From positions 62,001-126,000 of the forward strand of contig NC_017098.1 of assembly GCF_000242595.2 (NCBI RefSeq): 64,000 nt of DNA. Reading direction: 5' to 3'. This document shows, one piece after another, positions 7,833 to 17,261 of the stretch; position 1 is the first letter of the stretch; each line of letters opens with the position of its first letter. The stretch comes from Spirochaeta africana DSM 8902 (GTDB lineage: Bacteria > Spirochaetota > Spirochaetia > DSM-27196 > DSM-8902). Under the pieces are notes generated by a model. That model saw only the letters and a program-made list of their open reading frames with translations. It was not told where the DNA came from and made no database searches. Made by a program: the position numbers and the translations under genes.

Positions 7833-8999
7833 ATGAAGATTGCGGTTGCGGGTACCGGCTATGTGGGGCTGTCGAATGCGGTGTTGCTGGCGCAGCAGAA
7901 TACGGTGGTGGCGCTGGATATTGTGCCGGAGAAGGTGGCGCAGATAAATGCGCGGCGCTCGCCGATTGCGGATGCGGAGATCGAGGATTTCCTGGCAAAC
8001 CGGGAGCTTGATCTTACGGCGACTACCGACAAGGTGGCGGCCTACAGCGATGCGGTGTTTGTGATTATTGCGACCCCGACCGATTACGATCCGAAGACGA
8101 ACTATTTCAATACCAGAACGGTGGAGGCGGTGATCGCGGATGTGCTGGAGATCAATCCGCAGGCGACGATGATTATAAAGTCGACGGTGCCGGTCGGGTA
8201 CACGCGCGAGGTGCGGGCGCAGTTCGAGAGCGATAATATCCTGTTTTCACCGGAGTTTTTGCGCGAGGGCAAGGCGTTGTACGATAATCTGCATCCGAGC
8301 CGGATTGTGGTGGGCGAGCAGTCGCCGCGGGCGGAGCGGTTTGCGGATCTACTGGCGGCGGCGGCCGAGAAGAAAGATGTGCCGGTGCTGTTTACCAACT
8401 CGACCGAGGCGGAGGCGATCAAGCTGTTTTCCAATACGTATCTGGCGATGCGGGTGGCCTACTTTAACGAGCTGGACAGCTATGCCGAGGCGCACGGGCT
8501 GGATGCCAAGCAGATTATCGAGGGGGTCGGGCTGGATCCGCGGATCGGGACGCATTACAACAACCCGAGTTTCGGCTACGGGGGCTATTGTCTGCCGAAG
8601 GATACCAAGCAGCTGCTGGCGAACTACGATGCGGTGCCGAACAACCTGATCAAGGCGATTGTTGATGCGAACCGGACGCGCAAGGATTATGTGGCCGATC
8701 GGATCCTGGCGCGCAAGCCGGAGGTAGTGGGGGTGTATCGGCTTACCATGAAGACCGACAGCGACAACTTCCGGGCGTCGGCGGTGCAGGGGATCATGAA
8801 ACGGATCAAGGCGAAGGGTGTCGAGGTGGTGGTGTACGAGCCGGTGCTGACCGAGGATGAGTTTTTTAACAGCCGGGTTATCCGGGATTTCGAGGAATTC
8901 AAGCGGATGAGCGATGTGATTGTAACCAACCGCCTGCACGACGAGCTTATGGATGTGCAGGACAAGGTCTACACGCGGGACTTGTTCAGCCGGGATTGA
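7833..8999 (+). CDS. ugd: UDP-glucose 6-dehydrogenase
   Basis: This 388-residue enzyme oxidises UDP-glucose to UDP-glucuronate with two NAD+. The dinucleotide fold [13 protein letters not shown] is at residues 7-19. The central domain has [11 protein letters not shown] and [12 protein letters not shown]. The catalytic cysteine lies in [15 protein letters not shown]. Length and motifs are normal for the short bacterial form. It probably feeds the epimerase encoded at 5862 and the GT4 enzymes upstream. AAGGAG sits at 7821-7826. The gene is separated from the polysaccharide operon by the MNT locus, as if that locus had inserted. Confidence 0.95.
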   Translation: MKIAVAGTGYVGLSNAVLLAQQNTVVALDIVPEKVAQINARRSPIADAEIEDFLANRELDLTATTDKVAAYSDAVFVIIATPTDYDPKTNYFNTRTVEAVIADVLEINPQATMIIKSTVPVGYTREVRAQFESDNILFSPEFLREGKALYDNLHPSRIVVGEQSPRAERFADLLAAAAEKKDVPVLFTNSTEAEAIKLFSNTYLAMRVAYFNELDSYAEAHGLDAKQIIEGVGLDPRIGTHYNNPSFGYGGYCLPKDTKQLLANYDAVPNNLIKAIVDANRTRKDYVADRILARKPEVVGVYRLTMKTDSDNFRASAVQGIMKRIKAKGVEVVVYEPVLTEDEFFNSRVIRDFEEFKRMSDVIVTNRLHDELMDVQDKVYTRDLFSRD

Positions 9000-9047
9000 T
9001 GCTGGCGCTGGCGCGGGCCGAGGAGCCGGCGCGGATAAGGATTGTGT

Positions 9048-10715
9048 ATGCGGGGAATGCTGCTGCTGATTTTCAGAAATATTCGACGCAACGGGGCGCG
9101 ACTGCGGCCGATGGTGGGAATTCTGGGGCTGTCTTTCCTGCTGCTGCTGGTGGGCAATGCCTTGCTGGAGCATTCCGACGCAGCGTTCCATAGCGCGTAC
9201 ACCGACAATCTTGCGGGTGATATGGCGGTGTCGGCGGTCGGGGATGCAACCTTTACGCTGTTCGGTTCGGATGCGCTGCTGGTGGGCGAGTACCAGGTGC
9301 CGCCGACGCTGGTAAACTTTGCGGGTTTACAGCGGGATGTGACGGAGTTGCCGCAGGTACGGGCCAGTGCCGGGGTGGTTACCTCGGCTGCCCGGGTCGA
9401 GGTTGGCGGCCGGCGTTCGGAGCAGGCGCTGTTCGGGGTGCGGTTTTCCGACTATACCGCGCTGTTCCCGCAGCTGGATGTGGTGCAGGGTGATTTTCCG
9501 TCGGAGGATCGCCCAGGAATGATGATCCAGCAGCATCAATACGATAATCTGACTGCTCGCGGGGTCAATATCGAGTTCGGGGAAACCCGGGCAACCCTGA
9601 CTGTTGCCTATGACAATACCTTTACTATCCGCGAGGTGCCGATTACCGGGGTGTATCGCTATCCGGTACGCGATCAGGTGCTGGATCGGGTGATGCTGGT
9701 AGATGTGCAGACAGCGCGGGCATTGAACGGCTATGTCTATGGTTCGCTGGATGCGGCCGATATCCCGGAGTCCCAGCGCGAGTTGTTCGATGCCGACCTG
9801 GATGATCTTTTCGGGGCTGGTGACGGCTCCGATGAAGGCGCGATCGACGAGGGGGCGCCAGGCGCCGCGTCGGAGGCGGCTGCGGAGGCGCCTGCCGAGG
9901 TCAGCGGCGCGGCTGAGGCTGACGCGGCGGCAGATGATCCCCTGGCGGGAATGTTTGGCGAGGCGGATGATTTCGGCGAGGCCGACGAGTCAGGCGCCGC
10001 GGCGGACGCGGCGCCCGCGGAGGCAAAAACGGCGCCCGCCAGCGACGACGATGATCCCCTGGCCGCACTGGAGCAGTTTTTTCGCGATGCCGGGGCAGAT
10101 GATGCCGCTGCCCAAGCGACGCAGACCATCGACGGGGCCTGGAACCATCTGCTGATCAGCCTGCACAACGAGGGTGATATGCGGCGGGTGCGCCGCAGTC
10201 TGCAGGCGGCTGGCTACACCGAAGAGAACGAGTACCTGATCCGCGACTGGCGACAGGCGGTCGGCGGTACGGCGCTGCTGGTGTGGTACCTGCAGGTAAT
10301 GCTGAATGCCGGGCTGTTGTTTGTGGCTATCGGGGCGGCGATCATTACTACCAATGCGCTGGTGCTGTCGGTGCTGGAACGCACCAAGGAGATCGGTACG
10401 ATGCGCGCCCTGGGGGCAACCCGCAGCCGGGTCAGCCTGATGATCTTTCTGGAGACGATTCTGGTGGTGCTGGGATCTGCATCGGCGGGGCTGCTGCTGG
10501 GCGGTCTGGTGGTGTATATCCTGAATGCTGCCGGGGTGGTAATCGATAATCAATACATACAGATTCTGTTCGGGGGCGGTGCGGTCCAGGCGCGGGTAAC
10601 GGCCGGGCTGGTGCTGAACCACTTGCTGGCAGCCCTGGTGCTGGGCGGGGTGGCGATGCTGTACCCCCTCAAGAAGGCATTGGGTATCGGGCCGGCACGG
10701 GCGATGGCCGAGTGA
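9048..10715 (+). CDS. FtsX/LolE-type ABC transporter permease
   Basis: A 555-residue permease of the MacB/LolC-E/FtsX kind. One N-terminal membrane helix (MVGILGLSFLLLLVGNALL) is followed by a long periplasmic domain and three C-terminal helices, with the ERTKEIGTMRALGATRSRV loop between helices 2 and 3. Residues ~260-345 are an Ala/Asp/Glu-rich insert containing a repeated DDPLA motif, not expected in the family. I chose the ATG at 9048 because AAGGA lies at 9037-9041; a TTG at 9042 is less likely. A second permease follows. No cognate ATPase gene is adjacent. Confidence 0.85.
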   Translation: MRGMLLLIFRNIRRNGARLRPMVGILGLSFLLLLVGNALLEHSDAAFHSAYTDNLAGDMAVSAVGDATFTLFGSDALLVGEYQVPPTLVNFAGLQRDVTELPQVRASAGVVTSAARVEVGGRRSEQALFGVRFSDYTALFPQLDVVQGDFPSEDRPGMMIQQHQYDNLTARGVNIEFGETRATLTVAYDNTFTIREVPITGVYRYPVRDQVLDRVMLVDVQTARALNGYVYGSLDAADIPESQRELFDADLDDLFGAGDGSDEGAIDEGAPGAASEAAAEAPAEVSGAAEADAAADDPLAGMFGEADDFGEADESGAAADAAPAEAKTAPASDDDDPLAALEQFFRDAGADDAAAQATQTIDGAWNHLLISLHNEGDMRRVRRSLQAAGYTEENEYLIRDWRQAVGGTALLVWYLQVMLNAGLLFVAIGAAIITTNALVLSVLERTKEIGTMRALGATRSRVSLMIFLETILVVLGSASAGLLLGGLVVYILNAAGVVIDNQYIQILFGGGAVQARVTAGLVLNHLLAALVLGGVAMLYPLKKALGIGPARAMAE

Positions 10716-10728
10716 GCAGGAGCGCAGC

Positions 10729-12024
10729 ATGATTGGATTGATAAAACTGGCATGGCGGAACTTCTCGCGACATATCCAGCGCTACCGGGTGCTGCTGCTG
10801 GCGCTGATCCTGGTGGTAGCGGTGCTGGTGTTCGTACTGGGTACGGTAATCGGGATGACCGAAACCCTGCGCGGCAAGGCGGGACGATATTTTGCCGGCA
10901 ATGTAGCGCTGCAGGGCTTCGAGCCGGGTTCCCGCTCCCGGATTGAACACCCCGAGCGGGTCGAGCAGATAATCCGGGATCTGGATGCGGGGATTGATGC
11001 CTGGTCGCGCCGCAGTGTGTACTACGGCAGTGATGCTTCGCTGTTTTACGGCGGTTTTTACGCGCGTCAGCGGCGCCTGGTCGGGGTAGAGTGGGATCTG
11101 GAGCGGCCGATCCTGCAGAACTTCGACTTTGTGGCCGGCGGGCTGCCGGAACCGGGCGATGTCGACGGGCTGCTGATATCCACCGCTGCGGCAGAGATGC
11201 TGGGGGCGCAGGTTGGTGATGATGTGCTGATTACCCTGCAGACCGATGCCGGACAGATCAACACGGTGCGGCTGCTGGTGCGGGGAATTTTCGCGGAGTC
11301 GAGTTTCTTCGGGTTTACCTCGTATATGGATCGCGAGGTCCTGAACCGGCTGCAGAATCTTCCGCTGGATACGGTAAACGAGATGGGGCTGTATGTAGCC
11401 GATCGCGGCAGTGAGCGGCGGGCGGCCAATCAGCTGCTGGCGCGGCTGGAGCAGGAGCCGGATCTGGCGACCTTTCCGATGATCGCCAGCCGCGAGCAGC
11501 GGTCTGAATTACGGCGCGATGACTGGGAGGGTACCCGCTACGCGGTGCTGACCCTGGAGGCTCAGCTGGCCGAGATTACCGATCTGCTGGATGCCCTGAG
11601 CATTGTGGCCGGGGTGGTTATCTTTCTGTTCCTGGGGATTGTGGTTGTCGGGGTAAGCAATACCTACTCCATGATTGTGTACGAGCGCTCCCGGGAGATC
11701 GGAACCCTGCGGGCTCTCGGGCTGCGCCAGCAGCGCACTGTCGCCCTGTTTCTGCTGGAATCCCTGTTTCTGGGGCTGGTCGGGGTGGTGCTCGGGTTTA
11801 TCCTGGGACTTTCCGTGCTGCAGGTGGTTCAGGGTGTAATGGATTTCTCCGATTATAATTGGGCAACGCTGTTTTTGTTACGCGGTCGGCTGCAGTGGAG
11901 CCTGCCGCTGCGATGGGGGCTGGGGATCACCGCGATTGCATTGGCGGCGATTCTGCTCGGGTGTGTGCGTTCGGCGGTTCAGGCCAGCCGGATAGCGCCT
12001 GTCGACGCATTACGGCAGAGTTGA
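10729..12024 (+). CDS. FtsX/LolE-type ABC transporter permease
   Basis: A 431-residue permease with the same plan as its upstream neighbour. The N-terminal helix is VLLLALILVVAVLVFVLG. A periplasmic domain follows, then three C-terminal helices with the conserved YERSREIGTLRALGLRQQR loop. It starts 13 bases after the first permease, with GGAG upstream, so the two probably form a heterodimer. With the LolA-like gene at 13236 they suggest lipoprotein or lipid transfer toward the outer membrane. A LolD/MacB-type ATPase would be needed and is not seen here. Confidence 0.88.
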   Translation: MIGLIKLAWRNFSRHIQRYRVLLLALILVVAVLVFVLGTVIGMTETLRGKAGRYFAGNVALQGFEPGSRSRIEHPERVEQIIRDLDAGIDAWSRRSVYYGSDASLFYGGFYARQRRLVGVEWDLERPILQNFDFVAGGLPEPGDVDGLLISTAAAEMLGAQVGDDVLITLQTDAGQINTVRLLVRGIFAESSFFGFTSYMDREVLNRLQNLPLDTVNEMGLYVADRGSERRAANQLLARLEQEPDLATFPMIASREQRSELRRDDWEGTRYAVLTLEAQLAEITDLLDALSIVAGVVIFLFLGIVVVGVSNTYSMIVYERSREIGTLRALGLRQQRTVALFLLESLFLGLVGVVLGFILGLSVLQVVQGVMDFSDYNWATLFLLRGRLQWSLPLRWGLGITAIALAAILLGCVRSAVQASRIAPVDALRQS

Positions 12025-12052
12025 TATACTTTTCGCTCAAGGAGTTCACCTG

Positions 12053-13162
12053 GTGCCGACTACTACTATCGGGATATCGCTGGCCGCCGCTGTGGGAGCG
12101 CTGGTAATCAATATTTTGCTGACACCGGTTATCCTGTTTATCAGTCATAAATTCAATTGGTATGATGCATTTGATTCACGCAAGGTGCATACTGCCGAGG
12201 TTCCGCGCCTGGGCGGCGTGGGAATGTTCCTGAGTTTCGTATTGTCGCTGCTGCTGCTGTCGCTGCTGCATCCCGAGTTCAGTTTTTTCACCTTCCAGAT
12301 CGGGGTGCTGCTTGCCGGTTTCCTGATGATCCACCTGCTGGGGCTGATCGATGACTTCCGCAATATTCCGGCAATCTGGAAACTCCTGGGGCAGATCCTG
12401 GCCGGGGTGATGATGGTGCTGGGCGGTGCGCTTATCTCGGGCTTCGAGGTGCCGTTTCTGGGAATAATCCTGCCGTTCGGGCTGCTGGCGGCGCCGCTTA
12501 CGGTGTTCTGGCTTATCAGTGTTTCCAACGCGATCAATCTGGTAGACGGGATCGATGGCCTGGCTGGCGGGATATCGCTGCTGCTGGCGATCGCGGTTGC
12601 CTTGGTGCAGGCGCTTATCGGCAGTCGGACAGGGGTGATCATTGCCGCGTCTCTGGCCGGTGCAATAATCGGATTTCTGGTGTACAACCGCCCGCGGGCG
12701 CGCATTTTTATGGGGGATTCCGGGAGTCTGTTTCTGGGATTTGCCCTGGGCGGGCTGCTGTTTATGGATCACCCGGGAGAGGTGACCAAGCTGCACATGA
12801 GCTTTTTCCTGCCGGGGATTACCCTGCTGCTGCTGCCGATTATGGACATGCTGGCCTCTATCCTGCGGCGGATCCGGCAGGGGCGGCCGATCTACAGCCC
12901 GGATCGGGAGCATCTGCATCACAAGCTGCTGGATTTCGGGTTTTCGGTGCCGCAGATTCTGGGGCTGGTGCTGAGCCTGGCGGCGCTTTCGGCGGCTGCA
13001 GTGGTGTTCTGGACCTACGTCCGGTTTGGCACCACCGGTATTCCCGACTGGACGGCCGATCTGGCAATGATCGCTATCTGGGCGCTCATCAGTGGTTTTT
13101 TCCTGATTGTCCACTATGCCAACCGCAACCGTAAACAGCGGGAACGCACTGATACCCCGTAA
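12053..13162 (+). CDS. WecA/TagO-type undecaprenyl-phosphate sugar-1-phosphate transferase
   Basis: A 369-residue membrane protein of the MraY/WecA family, with about ten or more hydrophobic helices. Diagnostic motifs are GLIDDFRNIP (metal-binding DD), NAINLVDGIDGLAGG, YNRPRARIFMGDSGSLFLGF and the C-terminal REHLHHKLLDFG. It would start glycan synthesis by loading a sugar-1-phosphate on undecaprenyl phosphate at the inner membrane. It uses GTG with AAGGAG eight bases upstream, preceded by TATACT at 12025-12030. It sits between the permease pair and the LolA-like gene, where an ATPase might have been expected. Confidence 0.9.
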   Translation: MPTTTIGISLAAAVGALVINILLTPVILFISHKFNWYDAFDSRKVHTAEVPRLGGVGMFLSFVLSLLLLSLLHPEFSFFTFQIGVLLAGFLMIHLLGLIDDFRNIPAIWKLLGQILAGVMMVLGGALISGFEVPFLGIILPFGLLAAPLTVFWLISVSNAINLVDGIDGLAGGISLLLAIAVALVQALIGSRTGVIIAASLAGAIIGFLVYNRPRARIFMGDSGSLFLGFALGGLLFMDHPGEVTKLHMSFFLPGITLLLLPIMDMLASILRRIRQGRPIYSPDREHLHHKLLDFGFSVPQILGLVLSLAALSAAAVVFWTYVRFGTTGIPDWTADLAMIAIWALISGFFLIVHYANRNRKQRERTDTP

Positions 13163-13202
13163 CCTCCTGCCTGTTTTGTTTGTTCGGTGCGTGCATGGTG
13201 GT

Positions 13203-13240
13203 ACAAAAGACTGCATGTGAACAAAAGGACTGCATATGAA
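13203..13240 (+). repeat. Duplicated ribosome-binding/start region
   Basis: ACAAAAGACTGCATGTGA (13203-13220) is followed directly by ACAAAAGGACTGCATATGAA (13221-13240). The second copy holds the AAGGA and ATG of the LolA-like gene. The first copy holds an ATG directly followed by a TGA, a start-stop pair. Confidence 0.6.
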
Positions 13241-14054
13241 CATAGTAGACAAGAAAGTGCTGGCGGCCGTCGCGGTGTTCGCCGCTGCTCTATTGGTGTG
13301 GTTGCCCTCGGCGGCAGCCGATACCGGCGCGCTTGAGGTACCAGGTGTTTCCGAGGGACGCGAGATCCTGCAGCGCATTGATAATCTGGTGTCGTATACC
13401 GACAGCGATTTCTCGGCGGAATATACCATCACCCAGGAACGACCGGGGCAGGGTACCAGCGTTACCAAGGCGACCATGTTTCGGCGTGATGCCCAGGATC
13501 GCTATCTTATTCTGATCATGGAGCCGGCGGCCGAGCGCGGCAAGGGTTACCTCAAGATCGGCAATAACCTCTGGCTGTACGACCCGACCTCGCGGCGCTT
13601 TAATGTGACCAGTGCCCGGGATCGCTTTCAGAACTCGAACGCCCGCAACAGCGACTTTACCAGCTCGACCCTGGCCCAGGACTACCGGATAGTGGCGGTA
13701 GATCGCCAGCAGCTGGGGGCCTACGACACCCGGGTGTATACCCTGGAGGCCACCACCGATACCGTGACATATCCGCGTATGAAGATCTGGGTGGACGAAA
13801 ACAATCTGGTGCGCAAGTTCGAGGACTACAGCCTGTCGGGGCAGCACATGCGCACCACGGCAATCCCGAACTACCGTCGGCTTGGCGACCGCTTTGTGCC
13901 GGTTAACATGGTGATAATCGACGAGCTGCAGGGGCGAACCATCGACGGTCGCTTCCGCAATGAGCGTACGATTATTTCGGTTGATCGGCCGTCGCTGCGG
14001 GACCTGCCGGACATGGTGTTTACCCGTGCCTATCTTGAACGAATGGGAGAGTGA
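13236..14054 (+). CDS. LolA-like outer-membrane lipoprotein-sorting protein
   Basis: A 272-residue exported protein. The signal peptide ends around AAAD near residue 30. After it comes a half-barrel of β-strands typical of the LolA-like 'outer membrane lipoprotein-sorting' family (DFSAEYTITQERPG, KGYLKIGNNLWLYDPTSRRFNVTSARD, YPRMKIWVDENNLVRKFEDYS). Proteins of this family ferry lipoproteins or lipids across the periplasm and are commonly found beside MacB/LolE-type permeases, as here. The next gene starts in its stop region, with translational coupling. Substrate unknown. Confidence 0.85.
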   Translation: MNIVDKKVLAAVAVFAAALLVWLPSAAADTGALEVPGVSEGREILQRIDNLVSYTDSDFSAEYTITQERPGQGTSVTKATMFRRDAQDRYLILIMEPAAERGKGYLKIGNNLWLYDPTSRRFNVTSARDRFQNSNARNSDFTSSTLAQDYRIVAVDRQQLGAYDTRVYTLEATTDTVTYPRMKIWVDENNLVRKFEDYSLSGQHMRTTAIPNYRRLGDRFVPVNMVIIDELQGRTIDGRFRNERTIISVDRPSLRDLPDMVFTRAYLERMGE

Positions 14055-14056
14055 GC

Positions 14057-15298
14057 ATGCTGCAGGGAATGCACCATGGATGGCGCTTGGCCGGTCTGAT
14101 ACTGATGTTCGGGATCTGGATGATGCCTGGCGTTGTCCGTGCCGATGATGACCTTGATGACATGTTCTCGGTGGCGGATGATTTCTCGGAGGAATCGCAG
14201 GACGACCAGCCATCCGAGGATGAGGCGGCTGCTGAAGCCGGCGATGCGGTTGATCTGGATGCCCTGGGGACCCGCGAGCCGCGCTTTCGCGGCACGGTGA
14301 ATCTGGAAGGCGGGGTGCTGTACGGGCTGGACGACTGGCCGGGAAGCAGCGCCGCCGGCGACGACGGATTGGCAGATCTGCACTCAGGCAGCGCCTTCTA
14401 TGATATGTCGACCAGGTTTTCGCTGGATGTGCGGCCGCGATCGCATATCCGGTTTTTCGGTTCAGCCGAGATCGAGCTGGATTCCGATGAACTGGATTTC
14501 AAGCCGTACAGCATACGCGAGCTTTTTCTGGACTACACCCTGGCTGACACCTGGTTTTTCCGGGTTGGCAAGCAGGGTATGACCTGGGGACAGGGGCGGT
14601 TGCTGGGCAATCCCGGTAATCTGGTGAGTGGGATCGGCGACGGGATCGCGGTGCGCAGTTTTGTGCCGCTGGCCGGCAGCGGACTGACCTCGGTTCTGTT
14701 CGCTACGGGTGAGGATGTGCAGGGCAGCAGTCCCGGGCCACAGGATTTTACCTATGCAGCCCAGTATGACTACAGCATCGGGAACTACACCCTTGGCGGG
14801 GCGCTGCGTTATCGGCATGCCGACGAGTTGCGTCCGCTGTATGCGGCCGCCTTTGCCCGCACCTCTTTTGGCCCACTGGATCTGAACCTGGAGGGTGTAG
14901 CCGGGATTGATCCGCAGGATCCGCATGAACAGCCGAACTACTGGCTGCTGGGGAACATCTTCTGGGAATTTGGCGACCCCCTGTGGCGGCTTATTGCCGA
15001 GTATCAGTACGGTGAGTCGGCCACGGCCAGGACGGCCGGGCATCAGAGCGGCCTGGGGGTACGGGCCCCGCGGATTGCCGGCTGGACGCCGGCCCTGCAG
15101 TGGAAGCACTCCTGGAGCGAGCAGGCCGGGGAGGTTGTCGCCGGCATAGACCGCTCGCTGGCCCCGAACCTGCGCGGTTCTGTCGGGGTCCCGGTTACCT
15201 ATGGGCCGTCATCAAGCTATTACCGGGTTGAATCGGAGGTGCCAGGGGATCGGGTTGCCGCGGTGGTGCTGCGCCTGAATATTTCCATGGATTTTTAG
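14057..15298 (+). CDS. Predicted outer-membrane β-barrel protein
   Basis: A 413-residue exported protein. A signal peptide is followed by an acidic segment (DDDLDDMFSVADDFSEES) and then many amphipathic strands with aromatic ends, finishing in ...VVLRLNISMDF, a terminal Phe as in outer-membrane barrels. YTLADTWFFRVGKQGMTWGQG resembles DUF1302/alginate-porin-like proteins. An in-frame GTG at 14051 exists, but GGAG spacing favours the ATG at 14057. It is probably the outer-membrane partner of the LolA-like protein and the permeases. A strong terminator follows. Confidence 0.72.
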   Translation: MLQGMHHGWRLAGLILMFGIWMMPGVVRADDDLDDMFSVADDFSEESQDDQPSEDEAAAEAGDAVDLDALGTREPRFRGTVNLEGGVLYGLDDWPGSSAAGDDGLADLHSGSAFYDMSTRFSLDVRPRSHIRFFGSAEIELDSDELDFKPYSIRELFLDYTLADTWFFRVGKQGMTWGQGRLLGNPGNLVSGIGDGIAVRSFVPLAGSGLTSVLFATGEDVQGSSPGPQDFTYAAQYDYSIGNYTLGGALRYRHADELRPLYAAAFARTSFGPLDLNLEGVAGIDPQDPHEQPNYWLLGNIFWEFGDPLWRLIAEYQYGESATARTAGHQSGLGVRAPRIAGWTPALQWKHSWSEQAGEVVAGIDRSLAPNLRGSVGVPVTYGPSSSYYRVESEVPGDRVAAVVLRLNISMDF

Positions 15299-15339
15299 CG
15301 GATTTCAAACGGTGATTCAGTCAGTATTCCGATAACCTG

Positions 15340-15366
15340 CCCGGCCGATCTGGCCGGGTTTTTTTT
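15340..15366 (+). terminator. Rho-independent terminator
   Basis: CCCGGCC-GATCT-GGCCGGG followed by eight T's: a perfect seven-base GC stem ending the 9048-15298 gene group. Confidence 0.95.
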
Positions 15367-15452
15367 GCGCGTTTTATCGGAAAGATCTTATAGAAAGTAA
15401 TATACTATACCTCGGGGTGCCACCGTGGAGGCGTCCCTGCGGAGGCGTAAAA

Positions 15453-17207
15453 ATGGGTAAAGCTACGATTCGGGTGTGGCGGGCGTTAGGTGTCGGAGCA
15501 GTGGTGGCGGCAGCTGCTGCAGGCTGCAGCCTGGGGGTATTCTCGCAGCGGGAATACTCCGCTATGCAGGTACAGTTTCGGGTGCCGACTGTTGTAAGTG
15601 TCCAGCCGGAGGCTGACACGAATAGCCGCACCACGCTGGATGGCAGTCGGAGCGCGCGCTACATCATCCCGCAGGATGGTCTGCAGGCCAGGGTCCGGGT
15701 GCAGGGTGTGGGGCACACATTCCTGGTGGAGCAGATACTGCCGCTGCAGCTGGAGGGGGATGAGGTAACCGGATTGGCCGCGTTTGCGGAGGTCCCGGCA
15801 AATAAACCCCTGCGGGTTTCGGTAACGGTGTATCGAGACAGCGACGGGATAGAGAATCTGCACTACGCGCAGCGCGATATAACCATTGCGCCGGAGTCGC
15901 AGCAGACACTGCAGCTGTTTCTGCGTCCCCATGCTGATGTGATCTACGGTACCATCGATCTGGATGGTCAGTACGATGGATCCCCTCCCGACACAGCGCT
16001 GCTGGAGCCGGGCGGCTACGCGGGGTTCCGGATGCTGGCCGGTATGCACACAACCTATTATCTGAGTGTCTTTCAGTACCAGTTCGGCAACGAGATCGTT
16101 ATGCTGATGCAGCGGGCGAACGGGGAGCTGGTAACCGGCCAGATAGATGGCGATGACATGCTTACCTGGGAACTTGTCGGTCCGGGAGAGTATGTGGTGA
16201 GCTTCTACCACACCGGTACCGGCGGCGATCCCATAGAGATCAACTTCGAGAATTGGGACCTGGAGTTTCCGGTTGCATTTATCGGGGGAACACTGGAGAT
16301 ACAGGCCAATTTTGCCTATCCAACGGCCGAGGTGGACGTGGTGTATCTGTTTGGCGATGCGGGGCTTACCCTGTTCGCGGGCGAGGGCTACGCAGATATC
16401 ACCGTGTGGAGCGCCAGTATCCGGGCTGGCAGTTATACTGCCCTGTATGCAGTGGCGATGGTATACGACCCCCAGCTGGGGTCGTTCATGTTCAGGAGCC
16501 CGAACCTGGGTGGTCGCACCGTAGTCGAGGGCGAAAGCCAGACACAGGACCTGGTGCTGGATGACACCTGGGTCGAGATCGAACCCTGGTGGGAACCGGA
16601 TATTGGCGGCAGTGTACAGGTTGTCGACATGGATCCCTTCCCGCCGGACACCAGCTACTGGATCGGGGTATACAGTGTTCCAGGCTGGTATGAGCAGGTT
16701 GCACACGGATGGGGTTCCGGCAGCAGCTGGGAGGGGTATATCACCATGGATGAGAACTACCTCGACTCGTATATCTGGTTCGCTGCCCTGCAGGAAGATG
16801 AAATCTCGGTGTTCACCAGTGGGAATCTGGGGGAACTGGAGCTGAGCAATCCTTCGGTGGCGCTGGACATTCTGATTGACGGGTGGAACCAGGAAGAATT
16901 TCTGGAGTCACCCAAGGGCAGTTTCGCTGTGCAGGACGGGCTGCCGGCCGAGGATTGGGATGCAGTGGTTTTTTATCGAGATGCTGCGCTCTCGGATATG
17001 ATAGAGTCCGGCTGGGTTTTCTCTGGCAGCACTGTGTACGAGTTCGAGATGCTTCCGATTGGTTATTACCCCGAGGTGTATATCGAGGCATTCCATACCG
17101 ATGGCACCTACACCAGCGGGAACCTGGGGCCGCTGCAGGCCTACCGGCCCGGATTGCTGGATTTTCCGGTGGTTGTGGATGCAAGCTGGAACTTCATAGG
17201 GAACTGA
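15453..17207 (+). CDS. Large exported lipoprotein of unknown function
   Basis: A 584-residue protein with a short signal peptide ending in AAAAAGCS, giving a lipid-modified Cys at about residue 25. The body is made of β-rich, Ig-like stretches with many Gly/Tyr/Trp and several repeats of the phrase 'TSGNLG' followed by a hydrophobic strand (VFTSGNLGELELSNP; TYTSGNLGPLQAYRP). No catalytic motif is seen. The ATG at 15453 is chosen over the longer frame because GGAGG lies seven bases upstream and it begins the signal peptide. It is monocistronic after a terminator; the next gene follows by 54 bases. I do not recognise the family. Confidence 0.7.
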   Translation: MGKATIRVWRALGVGAVVAAAAAGCSLGVFSQREYSAMQVQFRVPTVVSVQPEADTNSRTTLDGSRSARYIIPQDGLQARVRVQGVGHTFLVEQILPLQLEGDEVTGLAAFAEVPANKPLRVSVTVYRDSDGIENLHYAQRDITIAPESQQTLQLFLRPHADVIYGTIDLDGQYDGSPPDTALLEPGGYAGFRMLAGMHTTYYLSVFQYQFGNEIVMLMQRANGELVTGQIDGDDMLTWELVGPGEYVVSFYHTGTGGDPIEINFENWDLEFPVAFIGGTLEIQANFAYPTAEVDVVYLFGDAGLTLFAGEGYADITVWSASIRAGSYTALYAVAMVYDPQLGSFMFRSPNLGGRTVVEGESQTQDLVLDDTWVEIEPWWEPDIGGSVQVVDMDPFPPDTSYWIGVYSVPGWYEQVAHGWGSGSSWEGYITMDENYLDSYIWFAALQEDEISVFTSGNLGELELSNPSVALDILIDGWNQEEFLESPKGSFAVQDGLPAEDWDAVVFYRDAALSDMIESGWVFSGSTVYEFEMLPIGYYPEVYIEAFHTDGTYTSGNLGPLQAYRPGLLDFPVVVDASWNFIGN

Positions 17208-17261
17208 TCGCGCGCTGCGGGGGCTCGCGCAGGAGCCCGTGGCAGTGTATGCTTGTGCTCT

